Source: Kitasatospora sp. NBC_01287 (GTDB lineage: Bacteria; Actinomycetota; Actinomycetes; Streptomycetales; Streptomycetaceae). Taken from it: 64,000 bases of DNA. The stretch covers positions 3,448,501 to 3,512,500 of the forward strand of contig NZ_JAPEPB010000001.1 of the NCBI RefSeq assembly GCF_026340565.1, written 5' to 3'. The position numbers and the translations under genes were made by a program. This document shows positions 58,030 to 64,000 of the stretch, piece by piece. Below the pieces are notes generated by a model. It made no database searches. It worked only from the letters and a program-made list of their open reading frames with translations, and had not been told where the DNA came from. The stretch's first letter is position 1. Every line of letters starts with the position of its first letter.

Positions 58030-58053
58030 CGCCCCCGCGTGAACGCGGGGGCG
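58030..58053 (-). terminator. Terminator between rpmE and prfA
   Basis: 10-bp arms (CGCCCCCGCG / CGCGGGGGCG) with loop TGAA, further enclosed by GGCGCCGG/CCGGCGCC flanks. It lies 25 nt after the rpmE stop. Confidence 0.8.
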
Positions 58054-58077
58054 CCAGAGACCGGCGCCGAGTGAGCG

Positions 58078-58302
58078 CTAGGCCCGGTTGCCGCTGAGGC
58101 CCTTGCCGAAGCGGGCCTCGAAGCGGGCCACGCGGCCACCGGTGTCGAGGATCTTCTGCTTGCCGGTGTAGAACGGGTGGCAGGCCGAGCAGACCTCGGC
58201 GCGGATCACGCCGGAGGCCTCGGTCGAGCGGGTGGTGAACTCGTTGCCACAGGTGCAGGTCACCGAGGTGACCACGTACGTGGGGTGGACGTCGCGCTTC
58301 AA
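58078..58302 (-). CDS. rpmE: Ribosomal protein L31, zinc-binding form
   Basis: A 74-aa 50S protein. Cysteines C16, C18, C38 and C41 (TCTCGN and VCSACH) make this the zinc-binding C+ form, as opposed to the zinc-independent paralogue used under zinc starvation. In the gap upstream no Zur-type site was recognised. It lies between the LCP-protein gene and prfA, all leftward. Confidence 0.96.
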   Translation of the reverse strand: MKRDVHPTYVVTSVTCTCGNEFTTRSTEASGVIRAEVCSACHPFYTGKQKILDTGGRVARFEARFGKGLSGNRA

Positions 58303-58436
58303 GGGAGTCTCCTAGGTATCGGGAGGGCGCCGGGTCGGCGGCAGGATGCCGCACGTGAACCGGGACCGACGGACCAGTCTGCCAGCACTGGCCGCTTCTT
58401 CCCAAACCGGTGCCACCCCGGGGATATTCCGGCGCC

Positions 58437-58484
58437 TCAGGAGTGCTGTCAGGAGTGCTGTCAGGAGTGCCGTCAGGAGTGTGC
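58437..58484. repeat. 12-bp tandem repeat across the LCP-gene stop
   Basis: Four copies of TCAGGAGTGCTG (58437, 58449, 58461, 58473), the last two with changes. On the minus strand each contains CACTCCTGA; the copy at 58473 holds the true stop of the LCP gene, and the others repeat it in frame. Confidence 0.93.
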
Positions 58485-59621
58485 GGCGGAGGGCTGCGCG
58501 GCCGCCCCCGCCGCGCCGCCCGAGCTGCCCGGATCGGCCGGGTTGACCGGCTGACTGCTGACGATCGCCTGCGGCGCGGCCTGGTCGGCCCGCAGCGCGG
58601 CCCAGAGCTGGCCGGCCTGCGGCATCCGGGCCACCACCCGGTTCGGGTCGCTCGGCGCCGTGACCACCGGCAGCGTCACCATGGTCAGCTGGTCGGCGCC
58701 GATCCCCTTGAGGTCCTCGCCGAGGCCGGTCAGCGCGCTCACCGAGGCCAGCTGGGAGTCGGTGGTGATGGACTTCGTCAGGGTGTCGCCGACCGTGTAG
58801 AGCCGGGCCGGACTGGTGAACATCCCGATCGAGCCGATCTGCCTGGTGATCGACTTCACCATCTCCTTCTGCAGCTCGATCCGGCCCAGGTCGCTGCCGT
58901 CCCCCACCCCGTGCCGGGTGCGCACGAAGGCCAGCGCCTGGTCGCCGTTCAGGTGGGTGGTGCCGGCCTTGAGGTCCAGGCCGCTGTCCTGGTCGTGGAT
59001 GTCCACCGTGGTGGTCACCGTGACGCCGCCGATGGCGTTGATGAAGCCCGCGAAGCCGGCGAAGTCGATCTCGACGAAGTGGTTCATCCGCATCCCGGTG
59101 AGCTGCTCGGTGGTCTTCACCGCGCACGCCGCGCCGCCGACCTCGAAGGCGCTGTTGTACATCGCGCCGGTCGCCGCGGGCACCGCGCTGCCGTCCGGCG
59201 CGGTGCAGGCGGGCCGGCTCACCAGGGTGTCGCGCGGGATCGAGACCACGGTGGCGGCCGAGTGGGCCTGGTTGACGTGCACCACCATGGCCGTGTCGGA
59301 GCGGGCGGTGCCGTCGGTCGCCCCGCCGGCCAGTGACCCGTTCGCGCCGTCGCGCGAGTCGGAGCCGAGCACCAGCACGTTGAAGGAACCGCCCGCAGGG
59401 GCCGAGGGGCGGGCGCTGCCGAGCTGGGAGTCGATGTCGACGCTCTTGATGTTGGCGTTCCACCGCCAGTACGCGTAGCCGGCCGCACCGGCCCCGGCCA
59501 GCACCAGGGCGGCCACCGTGATGGCCACGGCCCGCAGCACTCGGGCCTTGCGGGTGCGCACCTTGCGGGTACGCGCCTTGCGCCGCCCGCCCGGGGTGGG
59601 GTCCTGCTGTTCCTCGGCCAT
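58473..59621 (-). CDS. LytR-CpsA-Psr family cell-wall ligase
   Basis: A 382-aa membrane-anchored protein. After a basic N-terminus (KARTRKVRTRKARVLR) comes one helix (AVAITVAALVLAGAGAAGYAY, about 30-52), then an extracellular LCP domain: FNVLVLGSDSRDG, DTAMVVHVNQ, VSIPRDTLV, FVEIDFAGFAGFINAIGGV and LAFVRTRHGVGDGSDLGRIELQ with the pyrophosphate-binding arginines. LCP proteins attach glycopolymers such as teichoic acids from lipid carriers to peptidoglycan, matching the WecA-type gene in the window. The tail is Gly/Ala/Ser-rich and ends in the repeat. Confidence 0.92.
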   Translation of the reverse strand: MAEEQQDPTPGGRRKARTRKVRTRKARVLRAVAITVAALVLAGAGAAGYAYWRWNANIKSVDIDSQLGSARPSAPAGGSFNVLVLGSDSRDGANGSLAGGATDGTARSDTAMVVHVNQAHSAATVVSIPRDTLVSRPACTAPDGSAVPAATGAMYNSAFEVGGAACAVKTTEQLTGMRMNHFVEIDFAGFAGFINAIGGVTVTTTVDIHDQDSGLDLKAGTTHLNGDQALAFVRTRHGVGDGSDLGRIELQKEMVKSITRQIGSIGMFTSPARLYTVGDTLTKSITTDSQLASVSALTGLGEDLKGIGADQLTMVTLPVVTAPSDPNRVVARMPQAGQLWAALRADQAAPQAIVSSQPVNPADPGSSGGAAGAAAQPSAAHS

Positions 59622-59782
59622 CGGTACCGGTCCTCACGTCGCTCGGCCGCACTGGCCGACCTTTTGAGGATAGATGAGCGAATTAGATACGTATGTCCGG
59701 TTTGCGAAACGGCCACGTCCACTCACTCCGCTGCCGGTCCCCCCTGCCGGTCACTCGGCCGCCGTCCCCCCGCACGCGGGAA

Positions 59783-59823
59783 CGCCGCGGGCGGCCACCG
59801 GAATCCGATGGCCGCCCGCGGCG
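59783..59823 (-). terminator. Terminator after rho
   Basis: 15-bp perfect arms with an 11-nt loop (59798-59808), 16 nt beyond the rho stop. Confidence 0.82.
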
Positions 59824-59839
59824 GTGCTCCGAGGACCCG

Positions 59840-61942
59840 TCAGTCGCCCGACCCCGGCGTGGTCTTGGCGATCTGCATCAGGAACTCGGCGTTGGACTTG
59901 GTCTGCTTCATCTTGTCCAGCAGCAGCTCGATCGCCTGCTGCGAGTCGAGCGCGTGCAGCACCCGGCGCAGCTTCCAGGTGATCGCCAGCTCCTCGCTGC
60001 CGAGCAGGATCTCCTCCTTGCGGGTGCTGGACGCGTCCACGTCCACCGCGGGGAAGATCCGCTTGTCGGCGAGCTTGCGGTCCAGGCGCAGCTCCATGTT
60101 GCCGGTGCCCTTGAACTCCTCGAAGACCACCTCGTCGGCCCGGGAGCCGGTCTCCACCAGCGCGGTGGCGAGGATGGTCAGCGAGCCGCCGTTCTCGATG
60201 TTGCGCGCGGCGCCGAAGAACTTCTTCGGCGGGTAGAGCGCGGTCGAGTCGACACCACCGGACAGGATGCGGCCGGAGGCGGGCGCGGCCAGGTTGTAGG
60301 CACGGCCCAGGCGGGTGATCGAGTCGAGCAGGATCACCACGTCGTGGCCCAGCTCCACCAGGCGCTTGGCGCGCTCGATGGCCAGCTCCGCGACCACGGT
60401 GTGGTCCTCGGCCGGACGGTCGAAGGTCGAGGAGATGACCTCGCCCTTGACCGAGCGCTGCATGTCGGTGACCTCTTCCGGACGCTCGTCGACCAGGACG
60501 ACCATCAGGTGGCACTCGGGGTTGTTGCGGGTGATCGCGTTGGCGATCGCCTGCATGATCATCGTCTTGCCGGTCTTCGGCGGGGCGACGATCAGACCGC
60601 GCTGGCCCTTGCCGATCGGCGACACCAGGTCGATGATCCGGGTGGTCAGCACGCCCGGGTCGGTCTCCAGGCGCAGCCGCTCCTGCGGGTAGAGCGGGGT
60701 GAGCTTGCCGAACTCGGGGCGGTTGCGGCCGCTCTCCGGGTCCATGCCGTTCACCGAGTCCAGCCGCACCATGGCGTTGAACTTCTCGCGGCGCTCGCCG
60801 TCCTTGGGCTGGCGCACCGCACCGGTGATCGCGTCACCCTTGCGCAGGCCGTTCTTGCGGACCTGGGCGAGCGAGACGTAGACGTCGTTGTTGCCCGGCA
60901 GGTAGCCGGAGGTCCGCACGAAGGCGTAGTTGTCCAGGATGTCCAGGATGCCCGCGACCGGGATCAGCACGTCGTCGTCGCCGACCTGCGGCTCGGCCAC
61001 GGCGCCCTCGAAGCCGTCGCGGCGCCCGCGCCGGTTGCGGTCGCGGTAGCGGCCACGGCGGCCGCGGCGGCCGTCGCCGAACTCGTCGTCGTCGTAGCCG
61101 CCCTGCTGGGCCGCGGCGGGCTGCTGGACCGGGGCGGCGGCGGGCTGCTGCTGGGCCGCGGCGGGCTGCTGGGTGGCCGGCTGGCCGCCCTCACGGCGGT
61201 CGGCGCGGTCCCGGCGGTTGCGCCGGTCGCGGCGCGACTCACGGCCGTCACCCTCGGCCTCGGCCACCTCGGGGCGCTGCTCCGCGCCCTCGCGGCGGTC
61301 GCGGCGGTCGCGGCGGTCGCGGCGGCCCTCACGCTGGTCGTCGCGGCCCTCGGCGGTGCGGGGCTGCTCGGCGGCGCGAGCCTCGGCCTTGGCCTCGGCG
61401 GCGGGCGCGGCCTGCTCGGCGACGCTCGAAGCCGTGGAGACCGGAGCGGCGGCGGGAGCCTCCGCGGCGGCCGGGGCGGTGGGGGCGCCGGCGGCGGAGG
61501 TGGCCCGGCGGCGGCCGCGCTCGGCGCGCGCCGGAGCGGCGGCCTCGGGAGCGGCCTGGCCCGGGATCTCGATCTGCGCCGGGGTCTCGGTGGCGGCCGC
61601 GGTGGCGGCGGCCCGGGTGCGCCTGGCCGGCTTCTCGGCCGGCTCGGCGGCGGGGGCGCTCTCCTTGGCGGCCGTCTTGGCCGGCGCCGGGGCACCGGCG
61701 GAGGCGAGCAGCGGGTCCCCGCCGCTCTTCTCCTTGATGGCCTCGATGAGCTGGCTCTTGCGCATCCGGCCGGTGCCGCTGATGCCGAGCGTCGAGGCGA
61801 GCTTCTGCAGCTCGGCCAGGACGAGACCGTCAAGGCCTGCGGCAGCGGTACGGCGGCGCTTGGCCGGCGCCGCCGGGGCGGCGGGGGTGTCCGTCGCATC
61901 GGCGTCCGGGCGCGCGCCCATCAGATCGGTGGTGTCGCTCAC
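59840..61942 (-). CDS. rho: Transcription termination factor Rho
   Basis: A 700-aa RNA-dependent hexameric ATPase. Residues about 30-75 are the Rho N-terminal helix region ([20 protein letters not shown]). Residues about 80-320 are a large Ala/Glu then Arg/Gly/Gln/Asp-rich insertion typical of actinobacterial Rho, including blocks such as [11 protein letters not shown]. The RNA-binding cold-shock-like domain follows ([17 protein letters not shown]), then the motor with Walker A PPKTGKT (about residue 455) and [17 protein letters not shown] 61942 has AAGGA about 8 nt upstream. A 624-nt gene-free leader precedes it. Confidence 0.95.
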   Translation of the reverse strand: MSDTTDLMGARPDADATDTPAAPAAPAKRRRTAAAGLDGLVLAELQKLASTLGISGTGRMRKSQLIEAIKEKSGGDPLLASAGAPAPAKTAAKESAPAAEPAEKPARRTRAAATAAATETPAQIEIPGQAAPEAAAPARAERGRRRATSAAGAPTAPAAAEAPAAAPVSTASSVAEQAAPAAEAKAEARAAEQPRTAEGRDDQREGRRDRRDRRDRREGAEQRPEVAEAEGDGRESRRDRRNRRDRADRREGGQPATQQPAAAQQQPAAAPVQQPAAAQQGGYDDDEFGDGRRGRRGRYRDRNRRGRRDGFEGAVAEPQVGDDDVLIPVAGILDILDNYAFVRTSGYLPGNNDVYVSLAQVRKNGLRKGDAITGAVRQPKDGERREKFNAMVRLDSVNGMDPESGRNRPEFGKLTPLYPQERLRLETDPGVLTTRIIDLVSPIGKGQRGLIVAPPKTGKTMIMQAIANAITRNNPECHLMVVLVDERPEEVTDMQRSVKGEVISSTFDRPAEDHTVVAELAIERAKRLVELGHDVVILLDSITRLGRAYNLAAPASGRILSGGVDSTALYPPKKFFGAARNIENGGSLTILATALVETGSRADEVVFEEFKGTGNMELRLDRKLADKRIFPAVDVDASSTRKEEILLGSEELAITWKLRRVLHALDSQQAIELLLDKMKQTKSNAEFLMQIAKTTPGSGD

Positions 61943-62566
61943 TAAGGGTCCTTCCCTGGAGCGGACGTCGGCCTGTCTGGCTCGGCGACCGGTTGTGCTG
62001 TCTGACCTGTGCTCTGCTGTGCGCAGGTCCGAGGCGGTGCTCCCGCCACCACGGCGGAGCCGCTGGGGGGAGAGGTGCGAAGTGCGGTGCACGAAGCACG
62101 GTGGAGCGAAATGGCGCGGCGGGCGGTTGGAAAAGCACCGCATGCCGACCGCTGCCTGCGAATCCCGGGCCCCCGTCGCGTGACGGTCTCCGGCGCTCCC
62201 GCCCGTCCGGGCCTCAGCTGGAGGCCGGCCTGGGCGGGTGGGGGTCAGGATCCGACACGGCTTCGGGACGCGGCCGCAATCGCGCAGGCAGGCTGCGTAC
62301 GCGCTGTGGCGGGCTCCCGGAGAATCGTGGTCCCCGACAACGTCTTGATCCCGCACGAGCGGGCTCAGAAGAGGGGGACGCGGTGCACCGGGCCCCACGG
62401 GGCGCCTGATGCAGCATTGAGGTTAACACTACCGACCCCCTCACACATTCCCCAGCCTCGCACTTGCCAATCGTGTCCGTCCCGAACGCCGCCGTCCGGC
62501 CAGTTGGGCGCACGGCCGTGCGGTCGCCGGACGGGTCGGCACCGTCGGACCGACCTGCGGCAACGG
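61943..62566 (-). other. Gene-free leader/intergenic region between thrB and rho
   Basis: No gene is supported. The rho frame is open upstream to about 62398 but that sequence is Arg/Pro-rich and lacks a ribosome site. The patch at 62415-62470 is the least G+C-rich and has TAGTGT on the minus strand (a possible -10 element), which would give rho a leader of nearly 500 nt. The right end holds the thrB terminator. Confidence 0.5.
62492..62534 (-). terminator. Terminator after thrB
   Basis: Outer 9-bp arms (CCGTCCGGC / GCCGGACGG) enclosing an inner 14-bp palindrome CGCACGGCCGTGCG (62509-62522), 33 nt beyond the thrB stop. Confidence 0.6.
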
Positions 62567-63484
62567 TCATCCGTCCAACGGCAGGACGCCCGCTCCGTCA
62601 CGGTCGAGCCGCAGCCGGTGGGCGGCGAACGACTCCCCCGCGAACGTGAGCAGCTTGTCGGCGCCGGCCTCGTCGGTCAGCGCGAGCACGGTCGGACCCG
62701 CGCCGGAGATGACCGCGGGGACGCCCTCCGAGCGCAGCGCGGCCACCAGGGCCGCGCTGTCGGGCATCGCGGCGGCGCGGTAGTCCTGGTGGAGCCGGTC
62801 CTCGGTGGCGGGCAGCAGCAGCTCGGGGCGCCTGGTCAGCGCCTCCACGAGCAGCGCGGAGCGGCCGGCGTTGGCGGCCGCGTCGGCCAGCGGGACGGTC
62901 TTCGGCAGCAGGCCGCGGGCGGTCTCGGTGAGCACCTCGGTGGCCGGGACGAAGACCACCGGGACCACCTCGGCGGCCGGGTCGAGGCGGACCGCCCTGG
63001 CGCGGTCCTCGTCGGTCCAGGCGATGGTGAAGCCGCCGGCCAGACAGGCTGCGACGTTGTCCGGGTGGCCCTCCAGCTCGGAGGCGAGGGCCAGCACCGC
63101 GGCGTCGTCCAGGGCGGCCGGGCCGCCGATGGTGACCGCGCGGGCGGCCACGATGCCCGCGCAGATCGCGGCCGAGGAGGAGCCCAGGCCGCGCCCGTGC
63201 GGTATCCGGTTGGCGCAGACCACTTCGAGGCCACGGGGCTGCCCGCCGAGCCGGTCGAAGGCCGCGCGCATCGCGCGGACCACCAGGTGGCGCTCGTCGC
63301 GGGCCAGCGTCTCGGCGCCCTCTCCCGCGATGTCCACGGTCAGTCCGGAGTCGGCGACCCGGACCACGATGTCGTCGTACAGGCCGAGGGCGAGTCCGAA
63401 GGCGTCGAAGCCCGGGCCCAGGTTGGCGCTGGTCGCGGGGACCCGCACCCGGACGGCGGCGGCACGGAACGCGGGACCGGCCAT
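62567..63484 (-). CDS. thrB: Homoserine kinase
   Basis: A 305-aa GHMP kinase phosphorylating homoserine in threonine synthesis. The N-terminal motif VRVPATSANLGPGFDAFGLAL and the phosphate loop PHGRGLGSSSAAICAG are diagnostic, with the C-terminal VPAVISGAGPTVLAL. AGGAGAG lies 9 nt before ATG 63484. The end of thrC lies upstream in the same direction after 445 nt, so it likely has its own promoter. TACGCT near GATACG at about 63640 is a possible -10 element. Confidence 0.96.
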   Translation of the reverse strand: MAGPAFRAAAVRVRVPATSANLGPGFDAFGLALGLYDDIVVRVADSGLTVDIAGEGAETLARDERHLVVRAMRAAFDRLGGQPRGLEVVCANRIPHGRGLGSSSAAICAGIVAARAVTIGGPAALDDAAVLALASELEGHPDNVAACLAGGFTIAWTDEDRARAVRLDPAAEVVPVVFVPATEVLTETARGLLPKTVPLADAAANAGRSALLVEALTRRPELLLPATEDRLHQDYRAAAMPDSAALVAALRSEGVPAVISGAGPTVLALTDEAGADKLLTFAGESFAAHRLRLDRDGAGVLPLDG

Positions 63485-63742
63485 GCGGTGGACTCTCCTG
63501 GGGAGTGAGGCAGGCCCGTCGGCGGGCCCTGCGGTGGTACGGCGGCGGGGGTGTCAGTGCGCTGCGCGCGGCTCAGGCCCGCCCCGCGGGGGAACGGCCC
63601 AGCCCTTGGCATGTGCCACACCGCCGGGGTTCAGCGTATCGAAGAGAGGTTCCACAGCGGTACACCCCGCTCCCTCCCGATCGACCGTGTTGCAGGTAAT
63701 GGCCGGAATCCGGCCGGAATCAGCCTCGCGACGAGGCATCGT

Positions 63743-63775
63743 CAGGACATCACCAGGACATCACCAGGGCATCGC
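63743..63775. repeat. 11-bp tandem repeat
   Basis: Two exact copies of CAGGACATCAC followed by CAGGGCATCGC. It is in the thrC-thrB gap, not touching a stop codon. Confidence 0.85.
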
Positions 63776-63852
63776 GAGGACTTCGCAAACAACAACGAAT
63801 GCGACAGCGGGGCAGTTACTCACCCGTCGCGACGCGCTTGCCGCCGACGCGG

Positions 63853-63888
63853 CGGACGGGCCGTCCCCGAGGGGGATCGGCCCGTCCG
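63853..63888 (-). terminator. Terminator after thrC
   Basis: Arms of 16 bp with one bulged T on the right side and loop GAG, 42 nt beyond the thrC stop. Confidence 0.75.
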
Positions 63889-63929
63889 GCCCGGCCCGGC
63901 GGCGGCTGCCGACCGGATGCGACGGGGCG

Positions 63930-64000
63930 TCAGTCCAACAGGCCGAGCTGCTGCGCGGCCGCCTCGGCGCTGACCGGGACCACCTGCGGCTGCGGCGCGC
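63930..64000 (-). CDS. thrC: Probable threonine synthase, C-terminal end (partial)
   Basis: The last 22 codons plus stop of a leftward gene that enters from the right edge. The readable tail is APQPQVVPVSAEAAAQQLGL then LD and TGA. This matches the form of actinobacterial threonine synthase ends (VPVxAxAVAxxLGL), and thrC next to thrB is the expected order of the hom-thrC-thrB cluster. The fragment is too short for certainty. Confidence 0.65.
   Translation of the reverse strand, partial: APQPQVVPVSAEAAAQQLGLLD

Larger units (their letters stand above)
63485..63929. other. Intergenic region between thrC and thrB
   Basis: A 445-nt gap with no gene. It contains an 11-bp tandem repeat (63743-63775) and the thrC terminator (63853-63888). 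The thrB promoter is expected in the left 250 nt. Confidence 0.5.

Overview
This window is a contiguous chromosomal segment of a streptomycete-type actinomycete (Streptomyces, Kitasatospora or a close relative). The grounds are very high G+C with strong third-position G/C bias, frequent GTG starts, GGAGG-type ribosome sites and long perfect G+C-rich terminator stems. Several genes are also lineage markers: scy and filP side by side, the DUF6230/DUF6114 pair, an AbsC-like MarR regulator, NucS and PduO-type adenosyltransferase. From memory, gene order resembles the Streptomyces coelicolor segment from thrB (about SCO5356) to treS (about SCO5442); this was not checked by alignment. No tRNA, rRNA, CRISPR array, prophage or insertion sequence was seen, so this reads as core chromosome rather than an accessory island.

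Layout. 1-4.5 kb: end of trehalose synthase, maltokinase and branching enzyme, i.e. the GlgE-type alpha-glucan route. 4.7-5.9 kb: a membrane-anchored esterase. 6.1-11 kb: pta-ackA (overlapping) and pyk, ended by a perfect 26-bp terminator stem. 11-14 kb: a leftward exported/membrane trio (DUF6230, DUF6114, Ala/Pro-rich secreted protein). 14.7-16.7 kb: a CnoX-like thioredoxin-TPR protein diverging from a TetR regulator. 16.9-24.6 kb: coenzyme-B12 acyl-CoA chemistry (isobutyryl-CoA mutase icmA, meaB, acetyl-CoA acetyltransferase, methylmalonyl-CoA epimerase) interleaved with two DUF3817 proteins, two MarR regulators and a DUF2127 protein. 25-30.8 kb: scy and filP, polar growth coiled-coil proteins. 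30.8-36 kb: hydrolase, ABC exporter, small zinc-ribbon-like protein, luciferase-like oxidoreductase, SCO5389-family protein. 36.7-43.1 kb: nucS, a STAND-like ATPase with an extracellular Ser/Pro/Ala tail, a STAS protein, 3-hydroxyacyl-CoA dehydrogenase, PduO adenosyltransferase, a probable gene remnant and a DUF2550 protein. 43.2-51.3 kb: the complete atpIBEFHAGDC operon. 51.6-64 kb: WecA-type transferase, a serine-hydroxymethyltransferase-like protein with altered active-site residues, low-molecular-weight phosphatase, Sua5, prmC, prfA, rpmE, an LCP ligase, rho, thrB and the end of thrC.

How the genes fit together. PduO makes adenosylcobalamin, MeaB protects a B12 mutase, IcmA interconverts isobutyryl- and n-butyryl-CoA, and hydroxybutyryl-CoA dehydrogenase, acetyl-CoA acetyltransferase and the epimerase connect these pools to acetyl-CoA and methylmalonyl-CoA. 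Pyk, Pta and AckA lie at the pyruvate/acetyl-CoA node.

No clear new defence or biosynthetic system was found. The most striking structural signal is that seven genes end in short tandem or direct duplications that include their own stop codon (units of 11, 12, 13, about 24, 30, 42 and 21 bp), one of them separated by a small hairpin. Other points of interest are the SHMT-like protein lacking canonical PLP-site residues, the single-pass STAND-like ATPase, paired GGACGTCC palindromes ahead of icmA, and a motif of the type TTACTGACSSGTAA found at two lipid-related loci.
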